From positions 2,790,001 through 2,854,000 of the forward strand of contig CAMRHE010000115.1 of the NCBI GenBank assembly GCA_947044405.1: DNA of 64,000 nt, given 5' to 3'. Below are positions 11,802 to 23,785 of this stretch, piece by piece. The first letter of the stretch is position 1. The number at the start of each line of letters is the position of its first letter. The DNA is from Leptodactylus fallax. Its lineage: Eukaryota > Chordata > Amphibia > Anura > Leptodactylidae. Made by a program: the position numbers and the translations under genes. Below the pieces are notes generated by a model. That model did not search any database. It saw only the letters and a list, made by a program, of their open reading frames with translations, and had not been told where the DNA came from.

Positions 11802-13268
11802 CAAGTACAGACCAAAAGTTTGGACACACCTTCTCATTCCAAGAGTTTTCTGTATTTTCATGACTATAAAAATTGTAGACTCACACTGAAGGCATCAAAA
11901 CTATGAATTAACACATGTGGAATTATATACTTAACAAAAAAGTGTGAAATAACTGAAAATATGTCTTATATTCTAGGTTCTTCAAAGTAGCCACCTTTTG
12001 CTTTGATTACTGCTTTGCACACTCTTGGCATTCTCTTGATGAGCTTCAAGAGGTAGTCACCTGAAATGGTCTTCCAACAGTCTTGAAGGAGTTCCCAGAG
12101 ATGCTTAGCACTTGTTGGCCCTTTTGCCTTCACTCTGCGGTCCAGCTCACCCCAAACCATCTCGATTGGGTTCAGGTCTGGTGACTGTGGAGGCCAGGTC
12201 ATCTGGCGTAGCACCCCATCACTCTCCTTCTTGGTCAAATAGCCCTTACACAGTCTGGAGGTGTGTTTGGGGTCATTGTCCTGTTGAAAAATAAATGATG
12301 GTCCAACTAAACGCAAATCGGATGGAATAGCATGCCGCTGCAAGATGCTGTGGTAACCATGCTGGTTCAGTATTCCTTCAATTTAGAATAAATCCCTAAC
12401 AGTGTCACCAGCAAAGCACCCCCACACCATCACACCGCCTCCTCCATGTTTCACGGTGGGAACCAGGCATGTAGAGTCCATTCGTTCACCTTTTCTGCGT
12501 CGCACTAAGACACGGTGGACACAGTCTCCTCTTAACAGTTGTTGTAGAGATGTGTCTGCTGCTAGAACTCTGTGTGGCATTGACCTGGTCTCGAATCTGA
12601 ACTGCTGTTAACCTGCGATTTCTGAGGCTGGTGACTCGGATGAACTTATCCTCCACAGCAGAGGTCACTCTTGGTCTTCCTTTCCTGGTGCGGTCCTCAT
12701 GTGAGCCAGTTTCTTTGTAGCGCTTGATGGTTTTGGCCACTGCACTTGGGGACACTTTCAAAGTTTTCCCAATTTTTTGGACTGACTGACCTTCATTTCT
12801 TAAAGTAATGATGGCCACTCGTTTTTCTTTACTTAGCTGCTTTTTTCTTGCCATAATACAAATTCTAACATTCCATTCAGTAGGACTATCAGCTGTGTAT
12901 CCACCTGACTTCTGAACAACACAACTGATGGTCCCAACCCCATTTATAAGGCAAGAAATCCCACTTATTAAACCTGACAGGGCACACCTGTGAAGTGAAA
13001 ACCATTTCAGGTGACTACCTCTTGAAGCTCATCAAGAGAATGCCAAGAGTGTGCAAAGCAGTAATCAAAGCAAAAGGTGGCTACTTTGAAGAACCTAGAA
13101 TATAAGACATATTTTCAGTTGTTTCACACTTTTTTGTTAAGTATATAATTCCACATGTGTTAATTCATAGTTTTGATGCCTTCAGTGTGAATCTACAATT
13201 TTTATAGTCATGAAAATACAGAAAACTCTTGGAATGAGAAGGTGTGTCCAAACTTTTGGTCTGTACTG
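11802..13268 (-). mobile_element. Tc1-type DNA transposon with about 270-bp inverted repeats
   Basis: Both ends carry CAGACCAAAAGTTTGGACAC in opposite orientations, and TA dinucleotides at 11800-11801 and 13269-13270 are the expected target duplication. The terminal inverted repeats extend to about 12,070 on the left and 13,001 on the right, much longer than a minimal Tc1 repeat. The element sits inside a 43-bp satellite unit, so it inserted into the array. Its ends and transposase resemble the Passport-like Tc1 group of fish and frogs as I recall it. Internal deletion and stops make it non-autonomous. Confidence 0.92.
11966..12854 (-). pseudogene. Tc1 transposase, internally deleted and frame-broken
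   Basis: The N-terminal part (12854 down to about 12,490) reads MARKKQLSKEKR and contains a helix-turn-helix DNA-binding region with the GRPR AT-hook-like motif. After VKRRL it jumps, with loss of the segment that should hold the first catalytic Asp (SDE block), to a second frame near 12,520 with TVKHGGGGVMVWGCF. A third frame from 12,343 carries QQDNDPKHTS (second Asp) and PDLNPIEMVW (Glu), ending YFEEPRI at 11,966. Intact Tc1 transposases are about 340 residues. The last 35 or so codons lie inside the terminal inverted repeat. Confidence 0.9.
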
Positions 13269-14215
13269 TATATCACAGAGCTCAGCTTCTCTCCCTCTAT
13301 CATATAACCCTATATATCACAGAGCTCAGCTTCTCTCCTCTATCATATAACCCTATATATCATAGAGCTCAGCTTCTCTCCCTCTATCATATAACCCTAT
13401 ATATCACAGAGCGCAGCTTCTCTCCTCTATCATATAACCCTATATATCACAGAGCTCAGCTTCTCTCTTCTATCATATAAACCTATATATCACAGAGCTC
13501 AGCTTCTCTCCTCTATCATATAACCCTATATATCACAGAGCGCAGCTTCTCTCCTCTATCATATAACCCTATATATCACAGAGCTCAGCTTCTCTCCTCT
13601 ATCATATAACCCTATATATCACAGAGCTCAGCTTCTCTCCTCTATCATATAACCCTATATATCACAGAGCTCAGCTTCTCTCCTCTATCATATAACCCTA
13701 TATATCACAGAGCTCAGCTTCTCTCCTCTATCATATAACCCTATATATCACAGAGCTCAGCTTCTCTCCCTCTATCATATAACCCTATATATCACAGAGC
13801 TCAGCTTCTCTCCTCTATCATATAACCCTATATATCACAGAGCTCAGCTTCTCTCCCTCTATCACATAACCCTATATATCACAGAGCTCAGCTTCTCTCC
13901 TCTATCATATAACCCTATATATCATAGAGCTCATCTTCTCTCTCTATCATATAACCCTATATATCACAGAGCTCAGCTTCTCTCCCTCTATCATATAACC
14001 CTATATATCACAGAGCTCAGCTTCTCTCCTCTATCATATAACCTATATATCACAGAGCACAGCTTCTCTCCTCTATCATATAACCCTATATATCATAGAG
14101 CTCATCTTCTCTCTCTATCATATAACCCTATATATCACACAGCTCAGCTTCTCACCCTCTGTCATATGAACCCATATATCACGGGGTAGCTTCTCTCCTT
14201 CTATCATATCCTGTT

Positions 14216-14344
14216 CACAGGTAGGGCAGCAGAATTCACCTGACAGGTTTACTTTAATGATTTCTGCTGAATCTCATACAAGGTTAAGCGCTACTCCTGA
14301 GTATAGAGGAATCACTTTATGTGATGGCTGTACATTGTGCTATA
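14216..14344. repeat. Unique flank block, first copy of a duplicated segment
   Basis: From CTGTTCACAGGTAGGGCAGC to the TATAATT at 14,341 this block is identical, as far as I can read, to 17,176-17,307. It is the right-hand end of a duplicated unit: satellite, then this block. Confidence 0.9.
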
Positions 14345-14818
14345 ATTTCTTAAAGTAATGATGGCCACTCGTTTTTCTTTACTTAGCTGCTTTTTTCTTG
14401 CCATAATACAAATTCTAACATTCCATTCAGTAGGACTATCAGCTGTGTATCCACCTGACTTCTGAACAACACAACTGATGGTCCCAACCCCATTTATAAG
14501 GCAAGAAATCCCACTTATTAAACCTGACAGGGCACACCTGTGAAGTGAAAACCATTTCAGGTGACTACCTCTTGAAGCTCATCAAGAGAATGCCAAGAGT
14601 GTGCAAAGCAGTAATCAAAGCAAAAGGTGGCTACTTTGAAGAACCTAGAATATAAGACATATTTTCAGTTGTTTCACACTTTTTTGTTAAGTATATAATT
14701 CCACATGTGTTAATTCATAGTTTTGATGCCTTCAGTGTGAATCTACAATTTTTATAGTCATGAAAATACAGAAAACTCTTGGAATGAGAAGGTGTGTCCA
14801 AACTTTTGGTCTGTACTG
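14345..14818 (-). mobile_element. Right-hand third of the Tc1 element, duplicated
   Basis: Matches 12,795-13,268 at a constant offset of 1,550 bp with no difference noticed, including the ATG end of the transposase (CTTGCCAT) and the full right inverted repeat. It has no left inverted repeat and no target duplication at 14,345, so it arrived by duplication and not by transposition. Confidence 0.92.
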
Positions 14819-17170
14819 TATATCACATAGCTCAGCTTCTCTCCTCTATCATATAACCCTATATATCACAGAGCTCAGCTTCTCTCCTCTATCATATAAC
14901 CCTATATATCACAGAGCTCAGCTTCTCTCCTCTATCATATAACCCTATATATCATAGAGCTCAGCTTCTCTCCCTCTATCATATAACCCTATATATCACA
15001 GAGCGCAGCTTCTCTCCTCTATCATATAACCCTATATATCACAGAGCTCAGCTTCTCTCCTCTATCATATAACCCTATATATCACAGAGCGCAGCTTCTC
15101 TCCTCTATCATATAACCCTATATATCACAGAGCGCAGCTTCTCTCCTCTATCATATAACCCTATATATCACAGAACTCAGCTTCTCTCCTCTATCATATA
15201 ACCCTATATATCACAGAGCTCAGCTTCTCTCCCTCTATCATATAAACCTATATATCACAGAGCGCAGCTTCTCTCCTCTATCATATAACCCTATATATCA
15301 CAGAACTCAGCTTCTCTCCTCTATCATATAACTCTATATATCACAGAGCTCAGCTTCTCTCCTCTATCATATAACCCTATATATCACAGAGCTCAGCTTT
15401 TCTCCTCTATCATATAACCCTATATATCACAGAGCTCAGCTTCTCTCCTCTATCATATAACTCTATATATCACAGAGCTCAGCTTCTCTCCTCTTTCATA
15501 TAACCCTATATATCACAGAGCTCAGCTTCTCTCCCTCTATCATATAACCCTATATATCACAGAGCTCAGCTTCTCTCCTCTATCATATAACCCTATATAT
15601 CACAGAGCTCAGCTTCTCTCCCTCTATCACATAACCCTATATATCACAGAGCTCAGCTTCTCTCCTCTATCTTATAACCCTATATATCATAGAGCTCAGC
15701 TTCTCTCTCTATCATATAACCCTATATATCACAGAGCTCAGCTTCTCTCCCTCTATCATATAACCCTATATATCACAGAGCTCAGCTTCTCTCCTCTATC
15801 ATATAACCCTATATATCATAGAGCTCAGCTTCTCTCCCTCTATCATATAACCCTATATATCACAGAGCGCAGCTTCTCTCCCTCTATAATATAACCCTAT
15901 ATATCACAGAACTCAGCTTCTCTCCTCTATCATATAACCCTATATATCACAGAGCTCAGCTTCTCTCCTCTATCATATAACCCTATATATCACAGAGCGC
16001 AGCTTCTCTCCTCTATCATATAACCCTATATATCACAGAGCTCAGCTTCTCTCCTCTATCATATAACTCTATATATCACAGAGCTCAGCTTCTCTCCTCT
16101 ATCATATAACCCTATATATCACAGAGCACAGCTTCTCTCCTCTATCATATAACCCTATATATCACAGAGCTCAGCTTCTCTCCTCTATCATATAACTCTA
16201 TATATCACAGAGCTCAGCTTCTCTCCTCTATCATATAACCCTATATATCACAGAGCTCAGCTTCTCTCCCTCTATCAATAAACCTATATATCACAGAGCG
16301 CAGCTTCCCCCCTCTAACAAATAACCCTATATATCACAGAGCTCAGCTTCTCTCCTCTATCATATAACTCTATATATCACAGAGCTCAGCTTCTCTCCTC
16401 TATCATATAACCCTATATATCACAGAGCTCAGCTTCTCTCCTCTATCATATACCCTATATATCACGGCTCAGCTTCTCTCCTCTATCATATAACCCTATA
16501 TATCACAGAGCTCAGCTTCTCTCCTCTATTCCCTTCACAGAGCTCAGCTCTCTCCTCTATCATATAACTCTATATATCACAGAGCTCAGCTTCTCTCCCT
16601 CTATCATATAACCCTATATATCACAGAGCTCAGCTTCTCTCCTCTATCATATAACCCTATATATCACAGAGCTCAGCTTCTCTCCCTCTATCACATAACC
16701 CTATATATCACAGAGCTCAGCTTCTCTCCTCTATCTTATAACCCTATATATCATAGAGCTCATCTTCTCTCTCTATCATATAACCCTATATATCACAGAG
16801 CTCAGCTTCTCTCCCTCTATCATATAACCCTATATATCACAGAGCTTAGCTTATCTCCTCTATCATATAACCCTATATATCACAGAGCTCAGCTTCTCTC
16901 CTCTATCATATAACCCTATATATCACAGAGCTCAGCTTCTCTCCTCTATCATATAACCCTATATATCACAGAGCTCAGCTTCTCTCCCTCTATCATATAA
17001 CCCTATATATCACAGAGCTCAGCTTCTCTCCTCTATCATATAACCCTATATATCATAGAGCTCATCTTCTCTCTCTATCATATAACCCTATATATCACAC
17101 AGCTCAGCTTCTCACCCTCTGTCATATGAACCCATATATCACGGGGTAGCTTCTCTCCTTCTATCATATC
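14819..17170. repeat. 43-bp satellite array, second block
   Basis: About 54 units of the same 43-bp satellite as the block at 13,269-14,215. The last units of both blocks are the same, including CACACAGCTCAGCTTCTCACC and ATATCACGGGGTAGCTTC. A few units are damaged, such as a truncated one near 16,530 (CTATTCCCTTCACAGAG). This block is about 1.4 kb longer than the first. Confidence 0.95.
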
Positions 17171-18640
17171 CTGTTCACAGGTAGGGCAGCAGAATTCACC
17201 TGACAGGTTTACTTTAATGATTTCTGCTGAATCTCATACAAGGTTAAGCGCTACTCCTGAGTATAGAGGAATCACTTTATGTGATGGCTGTACATTGTGC
17301 TATAATTGTATGTTAAGAATATTTAGGCTTTTTCATACAAGTTTTTTCCGACACAGAACTAAGAAGCGGTGAATATCCATTAATCTTCCATGCTTGCTGC
17401 ACAATACAAATGTTAATAACTCGTTGAATAATGGCTTATTTTAGGAAGGGTATACATTGTATTCCAATTTGTGCATTAAATATACAAAGGGTTGGAAAGT
17501 AACCAGTATTAGTTCAGTCGGCTATGCAGCGTGCCCCTGACTAGGAGCCGTCCTTGTATATCCTGGGTAATTACAGAGCATGTGTAATCGGATTAATAGA
17601 ACAGAATTACCTTATTATGATGGAATCAAACTCACTTTAACAACTTGCAGCTAAACACTAAGAGACAGGAGACGAAATGTGAGGCATTTAATGAAACCAC
17701 TTATGTACAGTTAACCAGTTATGCGCTAGTTGGTACAGTAATAGCTTCTATCTTGAAGGTGTTTGCAGTGTAGGATATATTTAGATACCATTGTGTGCAG
17801 AGGTAGCAGTCGCACTGGGCCCTAGTATCTGTGCCATATAGGTTTATATGATAGAGGGCGAGAAGAGACTAGTATTATAACACAGAGAAAACTGTTTGAG
17901 CCGACCACCCAAATATGAACAGAAACATAATCCTTTATGGGATGTTCCTCTCAAAAAAAAAGTATACAGAATTCAAGTTAAGGAGTTTAACAGAGTCAAC
18001 AAGCCACCTCCCAAATAATGTATTTTAGACTGGGACTAATACAACAGCCATGGAATATTTCTATATCTTGGTCCCCAGCATGGCTTTCCTCCCTTTACTA
18101 GTTGCCAGCATGGCTACCCCTCTTATTCCTGGTCCCCAACACAGTATCCCTTTAAACAGTGGTCCTCTGCATGGTTCCTTTTTCATTCCTAGTATCATTC
18201 TTGGTATCCTTTTAAATTGTGGTCCTTAGCTTGGTTCCCTTGTCATTCTAGTCCCCAACATGGTATCCCCTTAAATTGTAGTCCTCAGCATAGTCTTCCT
18301 CTCATTCCTAGTCCCCAGCACAATATCTCTTTAAATCCTGTTCCTCAGCATAGTTCTCTTCCTTGACCCAAACATGTTTTCCGTTCTAATTCTTAGCTTC
18401 TTGCATGGCTCCATTTCCATTTTCCCGTTTCACTACTAACTTTGATGATACTTGTTGACATTTCATGGGACAAAATCTGAAGTCCACCTGGGAACACCAA
18501 AGAACGCCCATTTTGATGTGGGGTATACATAAAACCTGCCTCTTTTGTCGTCCAGTCCCCATGACTGTTGTGGCAAAATTTGGAGATCAGTGTGGGTCCA
18601 ACACCTGAGTCCCTGCTGATCTACTCTTTGAAGGTATCCC
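17171..18640. other. Spacer with a degenerate tandem repeat and one inverted satellite unit
   Basis: 17,176-17,307 is the second copy of the duplicated flank. A single inverted satellite monomer (GGTTTATATGATAGAGGGCG) lies at about 17,840. From about 18,060 to 18,420 there is a degenerate tandem repeat of roughly 60 bp built on CATTCCTAGTCCCCAACATG and GTGGTCCTCAGCATGGTTCC. No gene was seen. Confidence 0.6.
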
Positions 18641-19332
18641 ATCTATCACACAATACAATATAACATTATCACACTCACCCACAAATCCATCCATAGCCCT
18701 GCACCCCCCTATATCTCCTCTCTCGTCGCTGTCTACCACCTAACCGTCCTCGCCATTCTGCCAATGACTTTAGACTCACATCCTCTGTTATCCGAACATC
18801 CCACTCCCGTCTCCAAGACTTTTCTCGAGCTGCACCGGTGCTCTGGAATGCTTTACCCCGGACAATCCGATTAATCCCCAACTACAGCAGCTTCAAAACT
18901 ACCCTAAAATCACATCTGTATGGTCAGGCTTATCACGTGCCCTGATCACAGTGTAGTGTGCGGAAGTGGAGAACAATAACACCTTTATCCTTCCTCCTCT
19001 GTTCCTCAGATCCTGTCCTATCCATCTAGAAGTTACACTGTACTCCTTGCACTTAGTATATATGTTTATTCACAGATACCGGCTGGTGACGGGTTCATAC
19101 ACCTTCAGTTACACAACCTTTTCTATTAAAAGATGGCTGGACCATGGTAGCAAACAAGCCCTCTGACCTCTTATGTCCCCCTATCTCATAGAATGTAAGC
19201 TCTTGCGAGCAGGGCCCTCACTCCTATTTGATATGTTTATTTCTTTGTCACATTGTAATGTCTCATATTGTCTGTTCATCAGAGTGTCCTCTGATTTGTA
19301 AAGTGCTACGGAATATGTTGGAGCTATATAAA

Positions 19333-19370
<38 letters not shown>

Positions 19371-19372
19371 GG
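18640..19372 (+). mobile_element. L2-like LINE 3' end, sense strand
   Basis: The first part encodes a frame-broken C-terminus of an L2-type reverse transcriptase; its ALECFTP and NYPKITS pieces parallel the VLWNTLT and ALKSHLV region of the antisense element at 26.5 kb. It then runs into the typical tail: CTTGCGAGCAGGGCCCTCAC, TGTAAAGTGCTACGGAATAT and GAGCTATATAAA, ending in an ATT microsatellite at 19,336-19,372. It is 5'-truncated, as most LINE copies are. Confidence 0.75.
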
Positions 19373-19499
19373 TACTGTGGTGCTTTTACGAGCAATGTTA
19401 CTCCTTCACTATTTACATTGCATAGTATCGGTTTTATAATCACCATGCAATGTTATTACAGCCTGTAATAATAGTGCACAGCTGCTATAAAACTGATGG

Positions 19500-20450
19500 C
19501 GTGTGATGTGAATAGTGAAGGGCCCATACAGTATAATATGCTCAACAATGGCCCCACATAGTATAATATACTCCACAGTGGCCCCCACACAGCATAATAT
19601 GCTCCATAGTGGCCCCCCACACAGTATAATATGCTCCACAGTGCCCCCACACAGTATTATATGCTACACAGTGGCCCCCACACAGTATTATATGCTCCAC
19701 AGTGACCCTCACACAGTATTATATGCTTCACAGTGGCCCCCACACAGTGTTATATGGTCCATAGTGGCCCCCACACAGTATAATATGCTCCACAGTGACC
19801 CCCAGTGTAATATGCTCCCTACAGTGGCCCCACAGAGTATAAAATGCTCCCAAGAGCCCCCTTAGAGCCGCTTCAGGTGAACCTTATGAAATTTGATGAA
19901 TATTCATGAAGTTTGGCTTTCTGCTTCGGTGCTATTATTATACTCTAGGGTCTCCTCAGACTCCAAAGTATAATATATAGAGGCACAGGGGAATTGGTTA
20001 AAAATAACAAACACTTATACTCACCTTGCCTCACCTCTCCTGGACATCCTCGCTGCGTCCAGCTCTCTTCGGCATTTTCTTCAGTCCTCTTCTGCCTGCG
20101 ACTGAGGTGACGCTCCTTAGACATCACTGCTGGGTCCTGTGATTGGGTCTCAGCAATCACAGGCCCCAGCAGTGACATCTGGAGTGTGTGACCTTAGTCA
20201 CACGCCGAAAGAGACCCAGAGAGGATGCCAGGAATCGTCAGAAGCCCAGGAGATCTGAGTATAAGTATTTGTTATTTTTAGTCAGCTTCCCTGGGCTGGC
20301 ATCTATTGGAAAGTCGCCAGGCCCCTATCCATTAACAATATGTATAGCGGTCAGAGAACCAGGCTTTTCCCGACTGCTATCATGGTGGTACGGGGCCATG
20401 GCCTTCTTCAGCTGGCCACGGGCCCCATACCCCTCCTGACCCGGTCGTTA
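19500..20450 (-). repeat. Composite foldback/minisatellite repeat, copy A
   Basis: Three parts in order: a minisatellite of about 31 bp at 19,522-19,858 (CAGTATAATATGCTCCACAG), a decayed hairpin at about 19,932-19,975 (ATTATTATACTCTAGGGTCT), and a GC-richer body with its own inverted repeats such as GTCCTGTGATTGGGTCTCAG and its partner TCAGCAATCACAGGCCCC. The right end carries TATGTATAGCGGTCAGAGAA. The same parts recur in reverse order and orientation at 52,785-54,190. Probably a non-autonomous DNA element; superfamily unknown. Confidence 0.7.
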
Positions 20451-21890
20451 CTCCACTCCCTGCTGCTGTCTGATCAGAGCATGTATCCGCAGCTCACAGA
20501 GCTAAGGGGGCCCTAGTTTAAAGCAAGAGTCAGTCAGCAGACTAGTGGCAGAGCAAGGACTAGTAAACAAGCTACTAGTAAAAAAGCATATGTTGGCACA
20601 GTGTTAGATATTTGCAAATAGGCGTCAGCTAGTATTTACATGTAGCTGTACAGAATGAATTTACTCACGGGCCCTAGACTCTTCAGTCCGAGCCTGTCCC
20701 CAGTCCTTACACGTACTGAATATGAGTTTGGAGAGAAACATATCACAACTAATAACATTCCTCCATATTTCTAGATGTTCCCGCCATTGTATGAAGACTC
20801 TCCATAATGATATCCTATAATCATTGGCACGATGAGAGAGGTGCGGGGTGAGAGGTGATCTCTGCCAGTGTCTGTCCTGTGAATCAGATACTGATTGTAA
20901 GTATATCTCATTGACCCTGCTGTGAAAGCTGCCGAGGATCCTCCATAGTCACAAACACCTGCCTCACTGAATACCATTATGTTTAATCTCAAATGAATGA
21001 GAAGGTGCCGTCTCCCCGTCCGCCCACCTGGGGAGGGGGGACATTGACATAATAAGGAGTGAACGGAACTTGGACGTCTACTGTGAAGCTGATTCTCTGT
21101 TTCCCATCTTCCATTTATTATACTTCTCCTCAATAATTATACCCCAGATGCCTGTTCTGTTTGTACGCCGTGTTCCCCCCCCGAGAGTCAGGCAATTTGG
21201 GATTAGGTGTCAGTCAGAATCGCTGAATAATATAGTCTCTGCAAAAATGTGATTGACATGGCAGGATAACACACAGACATCATTGGGCCCTATGGTAACA
21301 CTCAGAAGGGCCCCGCTCCTTGAGAACCTGGCCTAATGTTCTCTGTCGTGCAGTGGACTGCGATGTGTGAGAGGTGAGAGTAGGCCCAGGATGGCAGCTC
21401 TGCCTTCTCTTCCTCAGGTCAAAGGGGCATCTGTGTCATTTCCTTCAAAGGGCCTGTGTGGTGCAGTGACAGGGAGAATGATGGTGATGATTCCCCTGAG
21501 ATACCCCCTTGTGGCAGTCTCCTGGCTAGTGGATGATGTTACCCACCAGGTCTCCTCTGATCATGGTCATTTAGTGCTGCTATGCTCTCCGATTCCTCCT
21601 CCATGCCCCCTGGTGCAGTCCAGAGACTTCAACCTAGGAGATAATGATGTGTTGTTCATGAACGTTCTGGCTTTATGTGCCAGCTCTATGTGTCGGCTCT
21701 TTGAAGTGAATGATAGGAGTCACTTAACCACGCCACCAATACAGCTAACCCCGCCTCCAAATGGGTCACTCATTTTCCTTATAACCTAATAGTATGATGT
21801 CCTGTGGCAGACAACAGCCAGTAGGTCATACTATTACAGTGAGGAGAGGTATTACTACTTTTTTTCATGCTTGGTTGGTAGCAGGATAGT
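20450..21890. other. Spacer without recognised gene
   Basis: Open frames here (for example about 140 codons at 21,367-21,789) show no recognisable domain, no splice-flanked conservation and no homopolymer-free coding signature. I see no repeat structure I can name. Confidence 0.4.
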
Positions 21891-21904
21891 GACATAATAT
21901 TGTG

Positions 21905-22330
21905 GGGGAAGATGGAGGGGGACATTAAACTGGGGGCAGATTGAGGGGGACAATAAACTGGAGGAAGATGGAGGGGGACATTAAACTGGAGGCAGATAGA
22001 GGGGGACATTAAACTGGAGGCAGATGGAGGGGGAAATTAAACTTTGGGGGTAGCTAGAGGGGGACATTATCCTGTGGGGGCAACTGAAGGGAAACATAAA
22101 AACTGTGGGGGCAGATGGAGGAGGAGGTCGATATAAAACTGGTGGAGGAGGACATTAAACTTTGGGGGTAGCTGGAGAGGGACATTAAACTGGGGGCAAC
22201 TAGAGGAGGACATTAAACTGGGGGCAACTAGATTGGGACATTAAACTCAAGGCAACTGGAGGGGGACATTAAACTGGTGTAACTGGAGGGGATTAAATTG
22301 TGAGAGGGACTTTATACTATGAGAGGAGTT
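21905..22330. repeat. Degenerate minisatellite, about 28 bp
   Basis: Units of the form GATGGAGGGGGACATTAAAC followed by TGGAGGCA are repeated, with later units lengthened by TTTGGGGGTAGCT. The order becomes irregular after about 22,030. Confidence 0.75.
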
Positions 22331-22339
22331 GCAGGGAAA

Positions 22340-23560
22340 CATTATAATGTGGGGGTATATCATGCTAGGGTGATTGTAGGGGGCATTATAATGTGTGGGG
22401 CACAAAGAGAAATGGATGGGAATGGGAGGAGTCAAAGTAGAAGTGGGTTGGGTCTAAATTGGCAGCAGCGTGCACAGCACATTATGTCCCTCTTGCTATA
22501 CTTTGAAGGTTGTGAGGTATGTTCTAAGATCATATCAAGTGCTGATATTGCAGGATTACTGAGGGTCACATTAGAACTAAACTATCCATAATCATAATAG
22601 TACTGTCCTGATGTGCAGTCATTTCTGCAACTAAGAACCTGTTCTTTACATGTGAATGGGTTTGTTTCTGCAGAATCTGCATGGATTTCTGCAATGTCAT
22701 TCACATGACTGGGACAATTTAAAGATTTATAAAAGTAAATTTTCTCCCTAGGACCAGAATGGGGCTGTACTGTACATTACCTTATCTACTCCAATATTTA
22801 ACTACAGTATGTATAACTGGAGCACTTCACTGGATGTCCACTAGATGGAACCAGAGCTCAATGTAAAACTATAATCTCATCTATCTCTAGCCTGGATTAT
22901 TGTGACTATAGGTTATGGATTGAAGTACTGGTGCTTTGCTTAAAAATTAATGCAGGCGGATTGTTTCCTATTTATTCACTAGCTGTCACTGATAGGGTTA
23001 AATTGTCAATGGTTCTAAATCATTGCTGTCTCTTTGTACCAGCTCAATATTTGTCTCATCTAACCATCCCCCTGTTGCTATGTCAACAGTGCCCAAGAAT
23101 AAATTATAAATCCCAAAAACCACTTGCAGGAGACGGGTTGAGAGCCTGCGGAGAATAAGCATCTGTTTTTAGCTATCATCCCAAAACTTTTCTTATTACT
23201 TTTAAATCTTTTGCCTTTGTCAGGTACAATATTACAAATGAGTGAAATGTAATTTTTTCCAATTATAGGAATATTCTTAGAATGTTATAAATACAATAAA
23301 GAACTAGAGGAGCTTTACAACTCTATATTCTGCAAAAGTGAGAGAGGTAAGGAGATAAGATATATAGTATATTATATGAACAGGACCTGCTTTAGGTTAG
23401 ATGATCCCCTGTGTGGCGCACATCCCTGCCCCTATGGTGATATGTTATACAATATTCAAATAACTATATACTACCTAAGGAGCAGTATCATACTGTATGT
23501 TGGACCATATTGTACATTTGCACAATGCTATATGCTACAATACTGTACAATGCAGCTAAT
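22340..23560. other. Spacer without recognised gene
   Basis: No coding exon, RNA gene or clear repeat was recognised. Base composition is AT-rich like the surrounding spacer. Confidence 0.4.
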
Positions 23561-23569
23561 GACATGCAC

Positions 23570-23785
23570 TGCTAACGGACAGAGGATAAGTGTACGATTT
23601 CTGGGCGCCCGATGTAATGCATCCACACCCAAGTGAATGGAGCGCTGGTCACACAAGCGCACTGGTGCTCTAGTCACAAGGAGGCCCTATGGGGACTTTC
23701 AGTCCCCTGTCCTTTGGATTACTGGAGGACCGGTGATCGGAGATAAGTGTCCATAGTTGCACAACCCCTTTAAGGCTAACTCTCT
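23570..23785. repeat. MITE fragment, ACAGGGGATAAGTG family
   Basis: Contains GGACAGAGGATAAGTGTACG at the left and CGGAGATAAGTGTCCATAGT then CACAACCCCTTTAAGG at the right, with GTGAATGGAGCGCTGGTCAC in the middle. The same layout occurs at 47,581-47,890 and 52,140-52,460. A decayed relative (GCTGGGGACCCCAGACAATC) lies at 23,845-24,070. Confidence 0.55.

Larger units (their letters stand above)
11665..14215. repeat. 43-bp satellite array, first block (interrupted by Tc1)
   Basis: The unit contains CAGAGCTCAGCTTCTCTCC, then TCTATCATATAACCC and TATATATCA; spacing between units is 43 bp, or 44 bp where CTCC is CTCCC. Diverged units lie at 11,665-11,800, the Tc1 element occupies 11,802-13,268, and the array resumes at 13,269 with about 21 units. 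Common variants are AGAGCGCAGC for AGAGCTCAGC and CATAGAG for CACAGAG. Apparent open frames here are by-products of the repeat. Confidence 0.95.

Noticed and set aside
13244..13480. Open frame of 78 codons with repeated YHRAQLLS-type peptides
   Set aside because: It is simply translation of the 43-bp satellite; frame and stops follow unit length and there is no start context or conservation.
11665..17170. CRISPR-like array
   Set aside because: Units are contiguous 43-bp tandem repeats without unique spacers, in a vertebrate genome.
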